Below, piece after piece: positions 50,355 through 58,527 of a stretch of 64,000 bases of DNA. Source of the stretch: Streptococcus dysgalactiae subsp. dysgalactiae. GTDB taxonomy: Bacteria > Bacillota > Bacilli > Lactobacillales > Streptococcaceae. The DNA lies in the NCBI RefSeq assembly GCF_900459225.1, contig NZ_UHFH01000003.1, forward strand, positions 216,501-280,500, read 5' to 3'. Numbering within the stretch: the first letter of the stretch is position 1; each line of letters begins with the position of its first letter. Made by a program: the position numbers and the translations under genes. The notes beneath the pieces are model-generated. The model searched no databases. It had not been told where the DNA came from and saw only the letters and a program-made list of their open reading frames with translations.

Positions 50355-51356
50355 TTGAAAGCGATAGAATTATTTGCTGGTGCAGGAGGTTTAGCACTTG
50401 GTATTGAAAAAGCAGGATTTGATACAATTGGATTGATAGAGTTTGACAGTGCTGCGGCTGCAACGTTAAAATACAACCGTCCAAGTTGGAATGTTATACA
50501 TGATGATATAGCAAATATTTCAAAACTAGATTTGGAAGAGTATTTTTCAATAAAAAAAGGTGAGTTAGATTTACTAAGTGGTGGAGCTCCTTGTCAATCT
50601 TTTTCTTATGCAGGAAAAAGATTAGGCTTAGAGGATACGCGAGGGACATTATTCTATCACTACGCTGTTTTTTTGGAAAAATTACAACCTAAAATGTTTC
50701 TTTTTGAAAATGTCAAAGGCTTGACTAGTCATGACAAGGGAAAAACTTACGAAACAATTTTGAATGTTTTTGAATCGGAAGGTTATACTGTGCAGTCAAA
50801 AGTTTTGAATGCTTGGGATTATGGTGTTGCTCAAAAGCGAGAACGAATGATTATGGTTGGAATCCGTAATGATTTAGCAAGTAAAACTTCTTTTGAATAT
50901 CCAGAGGCACATAAATATAAACCTGTATTACGAGATATTTTGATGGATTGTCCACCAGGTCAAGGAATGCAATATTCAGAGCAAAAGAGAAAAATATTTG
51001 AATTAGTGCCTCCAGGAGGATATTGGAGAGATATTCCAGAGGATATTGCAAAAGAATATATGAAATCGACTTGGGATATGGGAGGAGGTCGTACGGGAAT
51101 TTTACGACGAATGAGTCTTGATGAACCGTCATTGACTGTCTTGACATCTCCAACTCAAAAACAGACGGAACGTTGCCATCCTTTGGAAGCACGTCCGTTT
51201 ACTGTTCGTGAGAATGCTCGAATTCAAAGTTTTCCAGATTCTTGGGGATTTCAAGGTAGTATAGGAAATCAATACAAGCAAGTCGGAAATGCTGTTCCTG
51301 TAAATCTAGCTTATGAAGTAGGAGTGAAAATAAAAGAAAGTTTGGAGGCGTTATAA
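50355..51356 (+). CDS. C5-cytosine DNA methyltransferase
   Basis: A 333-residue m5C enzyme with all main motifs: I FAGAGGLALGIEKAGF, IV GGAPCQSFSYAGKR (catalytic Cys ~76), VI FENVKGL, VIII QKRERMIMVG, IX RENARIQSFPD and X GNAVPVNLAYEVG. The start is TTG, supported by AAGGAG 8 bases upstream. The partner endonuclease begins right after the stop. The specificity is probably GGNCC, judged from the endonuclease family. Confidence 0.92.
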   Translation: MKAIELFAGAGGLALGIEKAGFDTIGLIEFDSAAAATLKYNRPSWNVIHDDIANISKLDLEEYFSIKKGELDLLSGGAPCQSFSYAGKRLGLEDTRGTLFYHYAVFLEKLQPKMFLFENVKGLTSHDKGKTYETILNVFESEGYTVQSKVLNAWDYGVAQKRERMIMVGIRNDLASKTSFEYPEAHKYKPVLRDILMDCPPGQGMQYSEQKRKIFELVPPGGYWRDIPEDIAKEYMKSTWDMGGGRTGILRRMSLDEPSLTVLTSPTQKQTERCHPLEARPFTVRENARIQSFPDSWGFQGSIGNQYKQVGNAVPVNLAYEVGVKIKESLEAL

Positions 51357-52166
51357 ATGTGGAATTTATCATTTATTAGTGAAGAAGATTTTTATAATCA
51401 TGTTCAATTGACCATTGATAAATACGGGGAGAAATTACAATCTTTTGATTTGAAACGGTTTAATAAGAATATTGTTGATCCAATAAAATTGATTTTTGAT
51501 AAATCTGTTTACAGAAGCTCTTGGGAGCAGATTATTAGTAATGAGATTTTTAGACAACGTGATAAATCAAATAATAACGACATTGGTTATTTTCATCAAA
51601 CAATTTTCAAGTATATTGAACATTGTCGTGTTCCAAACAATGGTGAAGAAGGTGGTTGGGATGTCATTTTTGAAAATCCAAATGGTATAACAATGCCAGA
51701 TGGTTCTCGAGTCAGTCGTGTATATGTTGAAATGAAAAATAAGCATAATACAATGAATTCAGCTTCTTCTGGTAAAACTTTTATTAAAATGCAAAACCAA
51801 TTATTACAAGATGACGATTGTGCGTGCTTTTTAGTTGAGGCAATTGCGAAAAATTCTCAAAATATCAAATGGGAGCCCAAAGTTGATGGTCAAAAAATGG
51901 GTCATAAATATATAAGACGTGTTAGTTTAGACCAATTTTATTCACTTGTGACGGGACAGAAAGATGCCTTCTATAATATGTGCATGGTTTTGCCAGAAGT
52001 TATCAATAAGGCTGTATCAGAACTAGATTCTTCAACTATTCCAAATGATACAGTATTTGATGAAATTAGAGACATTGCTGCTCAGCAAAACTATGATTCC
52101 GAAGATTTATCCATTGCAATGGCTTTCTATTTACTGGGTTTTTCTAGTTATTTAGGCTTTGAATGA
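51357..52166 (+). CDS. Type II restriction endonuclease, Eco47II/Sau96I-like
   Basis: A 269-residue protein of the Eco47II-type family. A PD-(D/E)xK-like site is visible as GGWDVIFENPNG...RVYVEMKNKHN (~101-130), followed by the family-typical NSASSGKTFIKMQNQLL. Members cut GGNCC. The ATG touches the methyltransferase stop (TAAATG) with GGAGG inside the methyltransferase 3' end, so the pair is translationally coupled. Confidence 0.8.
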   Translation: MWNLSFISEEDFYNHVQLTIDKYGEKLQSFDLKRFNKNIVDPIKLIFDKSVYRSSWEQIISNEIFRQRDKSNNNDIGYFHQTIFKYIEHCRVPNNGEEGGWDVIFENPNGITMPDGSRVSRVYVEMKNKHNTMNSASSGKTFIKMQNQLLQDDDCACFLVEAIAKNSQNIKWEPKVDGQKMGHKYIRRVSLDQFYSLVTGQKDAFYNMCMVLPEVINKAVSELDSSTIPNDTVFDEIRDIAAQQNYDSEDLSIAMAFYLLGFSSYLGFE

Positions 52167-52183
52167 TATAATCTGAATGAATA

Positions 52184-52204
52184 TTTATATTATAGTAATA
52201 TAAA
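52184..52204. repeat. Palindrome before the kinase gene
   Basis: TTTATATTA, TAG, TAATATAAA: a perfect 9-bp dyad 26 bp upstream of the kinase start; candidate operator. Confidence 0.4.
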
Positions 52205-52229
52205 TAATGATAGTGAGGAATAAATAGAG

Positions 52230-53012
52230 TTGATTTCTGTAAATAACAATGCAAAACTATTGAATGGTATAGTGAGTATTGAAAGAGATTATATTAGTTA
52301 CTTTGGGAAAGAGTTTGCTATTGATTATGAACATCTTTATAAAGAGAGTTTTGATGACAGGCTGAGTCAGTTATGTTCTAGTTTACACCATCAGTTAGTG
52401 GAGGCATTAAGAATATTAAATGATAGTATAAATGGAGGGAAACATTTCTGGGCTGACCCAAGTAGAGATTTGATAAAAGCTATTTCGTTATCCAACAGAT
52501 TTGTTAATAATCTTAAAAATTCTGGGGAGAATATCGTTATAGTCGAATACTATGATAAAGTACTGAAAAAATGCAATGACTTTCTATCATCATCTGGTGG
52601 AAGTTCAGTACCGGACAATATGATGGAAGTTGAAATATATTATGAGCTCCCTATTTTTGAAACATCTGCTGTAGTTCAATTACCTAATAATTCCTTACAA
52701 AAGTTTCAATTGAAACCAGTTGGTAATGGGTCTTATGCATCTGTTTTTAGTTATTTTGATGAAAACTATAATAAATTTTTTGCATTAAAACGAGCTAGTA
52801 AAACTATTGCGCCTAAAGACTTAGAAAGATTCTATTTAGAATTTGATACGATGAAAAAGTTAAATTCGCCGTATATACTAGAAGTCTATTCTATTGATAA
52901 AAAGAAAAATGAGTATGTAATGGAATATGCCGATGCTACTCTTTTAAAATACATTACCACTCACAATCAAAAACTGACTTTTGAAGAGATTTTGAAGTTT
53001 GGTTATTTTTAG
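52230..53012 (+). pseudogene. Protein kinase, N-terminal part (interrupted by the island)
   Basis: Residues 1-~155 are a non-kinase N-terminal domain with no known motif. Then comes a kinase N-lobe: glycine loop VGNGSYASVFSYF, catalytic Lys in FFALKRASKT, and the hinge YVMEYADATLLKYI. The natural sequence runs to about ITTHNQKLTFEE (52989); the codons after that (ILKFGYF) come from the inserted island. The catalytic loop is 9.66 kb away at 62637. The start is TTG with a weak ribosome site. Position after the R-M pair suggests a defence role; that is inference. Confidence 0.8.
52975..52989 (+). repeat. attL core of the nested island
   Basis: TGACTTTTGAAGAGA; the right copy at 62632-62646 is TGACATTTGAAGAGA (one mismatch, TTTGAAGAGA exact). 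Joining the kinase frames across it restores codons LTFEERKS without gain or loss. Confidence 0.8.
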
Positions 53013-53097
53013 TTGTCTTTAAATCGCCTTAACTACTGATATGACAACGTTTCTAGGGATTTCCTATAACTTTAATTATCCTTAGATATTCCTTCAA

Positions 53098-53122
53098 AGT
53101 CCACAAAAAAGTCCACAAATTT
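53098..53122 (+). repeat. 25-bp island arm repeat, left copy
   Basis: Starts AGTCCACAAAAAAGTCC and contains two GTCCACAAA units; identical to 62535-62559. It is 108 bp inside the left core, mirroring the right copy, so it is probably an integrase arm site. Confidence 0.65.
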
Positions 53123-53278
53123 TGACACTAAAAAAAGCTATCAACTTAGCGTTTGATAGCCTAAAACAGTAGTAAAAGGTGAACAAATTGTTAATGAGTT
53201 CAGCAGGCAAGAACTAGCACCCGATGAAGGTGCTTTTTAGTTTGCTGTAAATCTATTGTAACATGTTATTATGCGCTT
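53123..53278. terminator. Terminators at the left end of the island
   Basis: GCTATCAA...TTTGATAGC (about 53139-53161) with a T7 run on the minus strand ends leftward transcripts. GCACC...GGTGC followed by TTTTT (about 53217-53239) ends rightward ones. Together they insulate the island from the kinase fragment. Confidence 0.6.
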
Positions 53279-53626
53279 TTATTTTTTCTTAAACAGTCTG
53301 ATATAGTCTTGTTTGCTATGGATAATGTCAGATACAAAAACGACTTTTCTGTCTTCTAAAATGTGATAAAAAGCTAGGTAGTCCCCTAAAACAATGCAAC
53401 GGGTATTATGTGGCGGGTAAATAGTTTCTCCTACTCTGTCATCTGCGTTAAATCCTGCTTCTGGGAAAAATTCAAGACGTTCTAGCCCGTAAAGAATATT
53501 GTTGACGGTGTTAGCCCCTGCCTGCTCCGAAAAGTAAGTAGTTTCAACATAGCTTTTTATCTCCTGTAATTGTTCTTGTACGGTTTCGGGGATAATAAGG
53601 CTATGGGTTTTATTATCAGATACCAA
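53279..53626 (-). CDS. RelE/ParE-type toxin
   Basis: A 115-residue toxin of the RelE/ParE fold: IPETVQEQLQEIKSYVETTY, LERLEFFPEAGFNADDRVG, YLAFYHILEDRKVVFVSDIIH. The start is apparently TTG overlapping the antitoxin stop by 11 bases. RelE-type toxins cleave ribosome-bound mRNA and ParE types target gyrase; I cannot separate the two here. Confidence 0.8.
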   Translation of the reverse strand: MVSDNKTHSLIIPETVQEQLQEIKSYVETTYFSEQAGANTVNNILYGLERLEFFPEAGFNADDRVGETIYPPHNTRCIVLGDYLAFYHILEDRKVVFVSDIIHSKQDYIRLFKKK

Positions 53627-53903
53627 GGTTAGCCCTCACTTCACTAGCGTTGTATACCCGCCCATGCTCTAAATCGTCAAAACTTTTAGCAATTTCAGCA
53701 CGTAAACCTGCAAGTAGTTCAGTTCGTTCTCTATCGGTGTCAGTCTCAAAAGGTAAGGCTTTATTTTGTACAATGTTTTCTAAAAACAAATTAAAGCTAG
53801 CTGTCATGTCAAGGTTTTGGGCTGCGATAATAGCTTTAGCTTTCTCTAATAATTCGCTATTGGTTTTAAAATTGACTTGTGTATTTTTTTCTAAAACGTG
53901 CAT
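53616..53903 (-). CDS. RelB/DinJ-type antitoxin
   Basis: A 95-residue antitoxin with an N-terminal ribbon-helix-helix (NTQVNFKTNSELLEKAKAII) followed by LDMTASFNLFLENIV, typical of RelB/DinJ. AAGGAGG precedes the ATG. It forms an operon with the toxin and probably represses it at the palindrome upstream. Confidence 0.82.
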   Translation of the reverse strand: MHVLEKNTQVNFKTNSELLEKAKAIIAAQNLDMTASFNLFLENIVQNKALPFETDTDRERTELLAGLRAEIAKSFDDLEHGRVYNASEVRANLGI

Positions 53904-53923
53904 AGTAGCACCTCCTTCATGAT

Positions 53924-53955
53924 ATTATATCACTTTTAACTATACTTGTATAGTT
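53924..53955 (-). promoter_or_regulatory. Toxin-antitoxin promoter and operator
   Basis: On the minus strand TATAAT (53924-53929) is preceded by the perfect 18-bp palindrome AACTATACTTGTATAGTT (53938-53955) over the -35 region. Autorepression by the antitoxin is expected. Confidence 0.65.
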
Positions 53956-53971
53956 GCATATATCCAAAGGC

Positions 53972-54349
53972 CTATGCTGTTGTTATTAACACACCATTTC
54001 TATAACTCTGGGCGAATTCAAGCAAGGCTCTTTTCTTAATCTCGTAGTACCAGCTTTGACTTCTGTTAAGTTCTGCTATGATGTCTTGCTGAGGTTTTTT
54101 CTCACTGATTAAGTAACACTCAATCAGTATTTGTCTGTATTCTATTTTAGACAGTTGGTTAATGGCAAACTTGATAGCGTCTAGTTCCTCTAGAGCGCAT
54201 TCTCGGCTTATTTCAAGGTGTTTTCTGCGCGTGGGATGATATTCTATATCAAACTGGTAACGCTCGTTATAGCTTAAACCAAGGCTATTGGCTATACGTT
54301 GCCATCTATGAAACTCTTTTAGTTTACGAATAGCGTTCTTCTTGCTCAT
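53972..54349 (-). CDS. ArpU/RinA-like phage transcription regulator
   Basis: A 125-residue basic helical protein with a C-terminal sigma-region-4-like HTH (YRQILIECYLISEKKPQQDI, ELNRSQSWYYEIKKRALLEF). It resembles ArpU/RinA proteins that activate late or packaging genes in phages of low-GC Gram-positives. It overlaps the next gene by 26 bp. Confidence 0.7.
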   Translation of the reverse strand: MSKKNAIRKLKEFHRWQRIANSLGLSYNERYQFDIEYHPTRRKHLEISRECALEELDAIKFAINQLSKIEYRQILIECYLISEKKPQQDIIAELNRSQSWYYEIKKRALLEFAQSYRNGVLITTA

Positions 54350-54686
54350 CTAATACCTCTAAAGCTTCTCTATGTAATTTAAAAACGGTATTCCTTGAAT
54401 AACCTAGTTTATCAGGTATCTCATCCCATGATATACCATCCACGTATCTAGCCTTAACAACCGCTATCTGTCTCTCATCTTGCAATGCGGCAATCATGGC
54501 TAGTCTCTTATCACGTTCATTAGCTAAATATAAGAGTTGTTTAGCTGTACCTTTTTCAATGCCATTTAGTAACTCAGGATTACGAAAAGCATTCATCAGC
54601 TTGATGTCCTTGTCTCGTTGTTCCTCAAATAAGGTTATTAAAGCGAAAAGTGGTTTCAATTCTTTAAGTTGTTCTTTAGCACCCAT
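54324..54686 (-). CDS. DUF1492-like phage regulator
   Basis: A 120-residue protein with a coiled N-terminal region and a C-terminal HTH (VKARYVDGISWDEIPDKLGY, SRNTVFKLHREALEVL), of the DUF1492/RinA-like group. A minus-strand promoter TTGATT, 17 bp, TATACC lies just upstream (about 54703-54731). Confidence 0.68.
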   Translation of the reverse strand: MGAKEQLKELKPLFALITLFEEQRDKDIKLMNAFRNPELLNGIEKGTAKQLLYLANERDKRLAMIAALQDERQIAVVKARYVDGISWDEIPDKLGYSRNTVFKLHREALEVLDEQEERYS

Positions 54687-54742
54687 GAAAGCCTCCAGTG
54701 TGGTATAATTGTGTTAACAGATATAATCAAGGAGGCGTTCGC

Positions 54743-54853
54743 ATGGACGTCTTTTTGTTTTGTTCGTTTTGTAAACTAGATATTTTTTGTAGTACTTCGC
54801 TTTTCGCTTCTAAAATCGTTTCTAAGCGCTTTTCAGAGAAATCATCAACTTAG
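54743..54853 (+). CDS. Possible 36-residue peptide
   Basis: Plus-strand frame MDVFLFCSFCKLDIF... with AAGGAGG 7 bases before the ATG and an extended -10 (TG-G-TATAAT, 54701-54709) upstream. It is Cys/Phe-rich with no relatives known to me. GGCGT/ACGTC plus T5 over its start also resembles a terminator, so the call is weak. Confidence 0.25.
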   Translation: MDVFLFCSFCKLDIFCSTSLFASKIVSKRFSEKSST

Positions 54854-55074
54854 CAGACAGAAGCGCTAAAACCATGCTTTATTTTAGTCTGAGAGTGTCA
54901 TTCTGTGTGGTAGGTTTCCTAGCTGAAACTAGAGGTTAAACCCTTTCCTATCAAGTTTTTTTATCTTCGTCAAAAATTTCAAAAAGGGAATTTTTTGCAC
55001 AGAAAAGGGCGCGTTCTGAAGTTCCCGAACAATATAGCCCCGTCCAAAAACAAGCGGGGGGTATTTCCCGAATG
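54854..55074. other. Non-coding block of the island, possible origin or packaging site
   Basis: Contains two direct repeats of the form TTCCCGAAnnnTATAGCC (55022-55039 and 55065-55082) flanking a CCCCG/CGGGG dyad (55038-55042, 55055-55059). No gene is visible. Its place after the replication module suits an ori or cos-like site, but this is not proved. Confidence 0.35.
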
Positions 55075-55563
55075 TTATAGCCAGTACCTGTCCCCCTTAT
55101 CCATATAGTAATGGAATCTCTTCCAATGATACAAGTATTTAGCTATTCTCATGTACTTTGGACGCTTAGGAAAGTCATCATGACTATGATAACCATGTTT
55201 GTGTTTAGCTTTTGGATCTACTTTCAAACACTCTTTAAAGGCTAAGCGCTAGTAATAGCAACAGTCTGTCTTGCTTCGATTGAGTGTTGCTTGATGAACC
55301 TTTTGACATGAACCGCAGGCAAAGGTGTGTGAAGCTTTAAATAACTTCCGACAACGTCGCTCGCAGTCAGGACATAAGAAGAAGTAACGCTTACCACCAT
55401 AAGTTCCTGGTATCGTTTCAAGTAATAAGTCTTGATTATGATAATGAATGACCAGATTATTTAGGTCTATGCGGATAGGTTGGTTATCCATTGTTCCGAC
55501 GATTGTTGTCTTACCGTTTGTTTTCATTGGTTTAATGATACTCTCAATAGCTAGTTCTAACAT
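55075..55563 (-). pseudogene. Zinc-ribbon protein with an internal amber stop
   Basis: The first 104 codons encode a protein with a zinc ribbon CPDCERRCRKL...CGSCQKV and stop at TAG (55249-55251). The same frame continues for 57 codons (RLAFKECLKVDPKAKHKHG ... HYYMDKGDRYWL) with a charged, clearly protein-like composition to TAA at 55075. A single CAG-to-TAG change would explain it. The function of the family is unknown to me; many occur on phages and mobile elements. Confidence 0.6.
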
Positions 55564-55636
55564 CCTTTCTCCTTAACACTCAAATAACCCAAAACTATTG
55601 ATAAAACGACAAAAAGAGGGAAAACCCTCTGATTGT

Positions 55637-56302
55637 TTATTTAACGACTAACTGACCTTCAACAACCATATCATACAAATGGTTAAAGGCTTGACTGATA
55701 GTTTCAAGGATAGCTCCTAAATCGTCTTGGTTCATCTCCTGATAATTCATAGAGAGATGTTCAGCCAGTTGGTCGTGGTATGAGATGAAAGCCATGAGTG
55801 TGTCTTGTTCATTAGCTTTCTCTTGGGTACTTTTAGATAAAGAAACCACGCGCTGATGATCAGGTTCTTCGACTTCCTTGATTAATTCGTTTTCTTGAGC
55901 CAGGTCGTCAAGTTCTTCATCCGTCATATCTTCAGATTGGTTGTAATAGTCCTTGAAACTGTCACAGATACGCTTGAAGACCTTGCTTAACTTTCTGTCC
56001 TCGGCATATTCTAATACTAACTGATTAGCATGACCCCCTTGGTCATCATTGTGATAAGTGGCATCAATCACTGGTTGCTCATAAGTACCAGTCATATACC
56101 CTAGAATGGCATGGCAAGCTACCTGAGCGGTGTCAAAGTCTTTAAAAGTGTAGTGGAAAGTGAATGTTTTTGGTGTGTCTGAAAATGTTCTCATATTATT
56201 TCTCTTTTCTAGGTTTTCTAACCATTCTGCACGACATTCTAGCAAACCTTTATATCTGCCAGTTAGTCGGGTAGTGAATATGTCTATATTAGTTTGTTTC
56301 AT
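55637..56302 (-). CDS. Island protein of unknown function
   Basis: A 221-residue acidic protein (MKQTNIDIFTTRLTGRYKGL; acidic TDEELDDLAQENELIKEVEE). No signal peptide or membrane segment. It follows the replisome organizer by 30 bp and is probably a replication accessory protein by position. The start at 56302 is preferred over 56314 because of GAGTGG upstream, weakly. Confidence 0.55.
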   Translation of the reverse strand: MKQTNIDIFTTRLTGRYKGLLECRAEWLENLEKRNNMRTFSDTPKTFTFHYTFKDFDTAQVACHAILGYMTGTYEQPVIDATYHNDDQGGHANQLVLEYAEDRKLSKVFKRICDSFKDYYNQSEDMTDEELDDLAQENELIKEVEEPDHQRVVSLSKSTQEKANEQDTLMAFISYHDQLAEHLSMNYQEMNQDDLGAILETISQAFNHLYDMVVEGQLVVK

Positions 56303-56332
56303 TATGGGAACCACTCACAATGATAGTTAATT

Positions 56333-56845
56333 TTAAAAAGGTAGAATGTTATCATCATCGGTTAAATTCTCTCTTTCTTTTTCGTGGTTTTCCCAATCCT
56401 CTAATTTTTTAATACCTAGTTTTTCCCAACTGTTTAAAATAGCAACAATATATCCTAAATCATTAGCATTGTTTGACTCTGCTTGTTGGTAGGCAATATG
56501 TATGAGTTCTCTATCGGTAGCAGTTAGTCTTTTCTTAATAGTATTTATTTCATAGGGGTCTGGTTGTCTCTTAAAATAATATTGAGTAAGTCCTTTGATA
56601 AAAGTTTCAGCATCAGAGTTAATCAGAAAGTCATCGCTTAAGTAATCAGAATAATTTTCAGATTTTTCTAGTTTTTGAGAAATGTCAAAATTGTCAATAT
56701 ATATTTCTTTCTTTTGTTTTGACTCTATCTCTATCTCTTTTTCTTTCTTTGACTCTATCTCTTTTTCTTTTTTTGACTCTATCTCTATCTCTATCTCTGT
56801 TGGACATCGGTTGGACATTTTCCAATTTAGTTGGACTTTGTCCAA
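56333..56845 (-). CDS. Replisome organizer, C-terminal (DnaD-like) frame
   Basis: 170 residues: a Glu/Lys/Ile microsatellite (EIEIEIESKKEKEIESK) followed by a DnaD/DnaB_2-like domain (FIKGLTQYYFKRQPDPYEIN; LGYIVAILNSWEKLGIKKLE). It overlaps the N-terminal frame by ~150 bp in a different phase. The two together have the layout of one phage replisome organizer. It starts with TTG, and no ribosome site is clear, so independent translation is doubtful. Confidence 0.65.
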   Translation of the reverse strand: MDKVQLNWKMSNRCPTEIEIEIESKKEKEIESKKEKEIEIESKQKKEIYIDNFDISQKLEKSENYSDYLSDDFLINSDAETFIKGLTQYYFKRQPDPYEINTIKKRLTATDRELIHIAYQQAESNNANDLGYIVAILNSWEKLGIKKLEDWENHEKERENLTDDDNILPF

Positions 56846-57227
56846 TTTTACGGGTGCCTCTTTTGTAACTTGCCCAATTAGTTTCCTGCTCTACCATTGC
56901 TTCAGCCTGTGCCATATAAGCGTTATTATCGTTATCAAATTGAATTAGACCGCATTTAGTAAAATATGCTAGTGTTTGATTGATATCATCTTCAGATACG
57001 TCTAATTTTAAGGCTAGTTCTTCAGCAAGGTTTTCAAAATATCCCTCATAATAGAGAACGCAATCATCAGCCAAGCTTTCTAACATTAATCTGATGTAAA
57101 TAACTGTCATGGCATAACCGCCTTGGATTGACTTTAGGCGTTTAATAAAGATGTTGTCAAAGAATTTTTTATCAACTTTTAGCCAAAAGTAGATTTTAGT
57201 TTTTTTAGTTTTGTTTTTTTCTGTCAC
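56694..57227 (-). CDS. Replisome organizer, N-terminal DNA-binding frame
   Basis: 177 residues. The first ~115 match the phage replisome organizer N-terminal domain (KIYFWLKVDKKFFDNIFIKR; GGYAMTVIYIRLMLESL; LALKLDVSEDDINQTLAYF). The tail is a frame-shifted Arg/Asp/Lys microsatellite (NRDRDRDRVKKRKRDRVKER) ending at 56694. Loss of one base, for example in the A7 run of the repeat, would join it to the downstream DnaD-like frame. Confidence 0.75.
   Translation of the reverse strand: MTEKNKTKKTKIYFWLKVDKKFFDNIFIKRLKSIQGGYAMTVIYIRLMLESLADDCVLYYEGYFENLAEELALKLDVSEDDINQTLAYFTKCGLIQFDNDNNAYMAQAEAMVEQETNWASYKRGTRKIGQSPTKLENVQPMSNRDRDRDRVKKRKRDRVKERKRDRDRVKTKERNIY
56800..56845. repeat. Iterons within the replisome organizer gene
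   Basis: Three TTGGAC units at 56800, 56811 and 56831. The last two extend to palindromes, TTGGACATTTTCCAA and TTGGACTTTGTCCAA. As in lambda O, the origin may lie inside the initiator gene. Confidence 0.5.
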
Positions 57228-57496
57228 TATTTTACCCCCAAAAAGATAAGAATATCACTGACTTTATAGTAATGCTTCCTCGTATCTTCTAGTGGTGGTT
57301 GGTATCGTCTTAGACCAGCTTTTTCCCACCGATTTAGAGTTTTGCCTTTGATATTTAATTCCTCTTTGACCTGTTCAGCCGTGATCAACCCTAAAACTCT
57401 TGGTTTAGGTTTCTGGTAGTCTTCCAAAAAGCGATTAAACGCGGCCAGGTTTTGTTCTAAGAGTTTGGCTTCATAATCTTGACTAAATAAGCCCAT
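57227..57496 (-). CDS. Small MerR/AlpA-like HTH protein
   Basis: An 89-residue protein with a helix-turn-helix of the excisionase/MerR type (LITAEQVKEELNIKGKTLNR WEKAGLRRY). Its stop overlaps the start of the replisome organizer. Probably a DNA-binding regulator of island genes or excision. Confidence 0.65.
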   Translation of the reverse strand: MGLFSQDYEAKLLEQNLAAFNRFLEDYQKPKPRVLGLITAEQVKEELNIKGKTLNRWEKAGLRRYQPPLEDTRKHYYKVSDILIFLGVK

Positions 57497-57498
57497 GT

Positions 57499-57828
57499 CT
57501 AACCTCCTTTGAGTAATTCCTTATAATTGGTTAAATCGGCATTCAATAAGACACTTAGGCGTTCTTGTTCCTTTTGTACTTGGTTGTAAAAGGCTTTAGC
57601 ACCATCTAGTAATTCTTCTTTGTTAGCTGGAATAAAGTAACCACGATTGAATCCGTGCCTAATGCCGATAATAGGGACGTTATAGCGCGTGATTAAGCTA
57701 CTGATGATACTTTGGACGGAACGCTCTTCAAGTTTCAGTATTAAGCTAATCTCTGCCCCTGTAATGGGGTTGTCTGCCCCAACCTTAATCAGTTTAAGGA
57801 CACGTCTATAATTCTCTGGTAGTGTCAT
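57499..57828 (-). CDS. Winged-helix phage-type protein
   Basis: A 109-residue protein. The N-terminal part is a winged helix (ADNPITGAEISLILKLEERS, VQSIISSLITRYNVPIIG), and the C-terminal tail is a charged helix. Common in streptococcal phage early regions; function unknown. It is separated from the next gene by 2 bp. Confidence 0.6.
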   Translation of the reverse strand: MTLPENYRRVLKLIKVGADNPITGAEISLILKLEERSVQSIISSLITRYNVPIIGIRHGFNRGYFIPANKEELLDGAKAFYNQVQKEQERLSVLLNADLTNYKELLKGG

Positions 57829-57839
57829 TCAGTTCCTCC

Positions 57840-58034
57840 CTAATTGTAATAATGGTTCTGTGATTGAATATAAGCCCCATAGTTTGCGTTCTGACGTGGC
57901 TTAGGTACTTGGGTATCTTCTGGTAAGTCAATGTCTATTAATGGCTTAGAAAGGCTAAGAAGAAGCCCTAAGAGACCTAGAACAAACAGCAGAACAAGCG
58001 ACTGTGTCGGTGTGAGGTTAAGTTCATTTATCAT
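57840..58034 (-). CDS. Small membrane protein of the island
   Basis: A 64-residue protein with one transmembrane helix (SLVLLFVLGLLGLLLSLSKP) and a polar Asn/Gln/Tyr-rich tail. It overlaps the next gene by 11 bp. Unknown function. Confidence 0.55.
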   Translation of the reverse strand: MINELNLTPTQSLVLLFVLGLLGLLLSLSKPLIDIDLPEDTQVPKPRQNANYGAYIQSQNHYYN

Positions 58035-58311
58035 TTCTAAACCCCTCTAATTCTTTCTCATTGTCAGCATTTAGCAACATGCAAGCTATTTCATCAATCC
58101 TGCGGGACAACTTTTCATTAATCCTGTAAGTAGTTTCAAGGTATTTTGAGATAATAAACATAAAGCTTTCAGGGTCTTTGCGTTTAATAACTTCTAAACT
58201 CTCGATAGTAATATTTGCTGAGTCAATTCCATCGGTAAGCTCGTTAAGCTCTGCGCCAAATGATAGTAGTTCCTTAACGGTTAGTTTTACTTCGTTCTTT
58301 TCTTGTTTCAT
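58024..58311 (-). CDS. Island early protein, unknown
   Basis: A 95-residue helical, charged protein (LTVKELLSFGAELNELTDGI; YRINEKLSRRIDEIACMLLN). It is the first gene of the leftward early operon. A minus-strand promoter may lie at about 58340-58375 (TTAAAA, TATAGT). Confidence 0.55.
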   Translation of the reverse strand: MKQEKNEVKLTVKELLSFGAELNELTDGIDSANITIESLEVIKRKDPESFMFIISKYLETTYRINEKLSRRIDEIACMLLNADNEKELEGFRNDK

Positions 58312-58426
58312 TGTTTTTCTCTCTTCTTTTTTGTTGTGGTTTCTACTATACTAGATTCATACCAGTTTTAAGGGGTAGCTCCCTACTTATGGTCAAAATA
58401 GCTTTAATATGCTATAATTTAAGACA

Positions 58427-58456
58427 TAAAACCCCTTTAATAATAGTTTGCCTGCT
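58427..58456. repeat. 30-bp repeat, copy 1
   Basis: A 30-nt sequence (TAAAACCCCTTTAATAATAG...) with 28/30 identity to 61341-61370. Copy 1 precedes the leftward early operon; copy 2 precedes the integrase start. Candidate shared activator or recombination site. Confidence 0.5.
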
Positions 58457-58527
58457 TTATTAATTGAGTTTATTTATACTAGTTAAAGGCTCTGCTGATT
58501 GGTCTCGGTAAGCCTTTTTTGTTGTTT

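Noticed and set aside
56694-56800. Tandem GATAGA/AAAGA repeats as a possible CRISPR array
   Set aside because: Units are 6 bp and contiguous without spacers; this is a coding microsatellite. No cas genes are present in the window.
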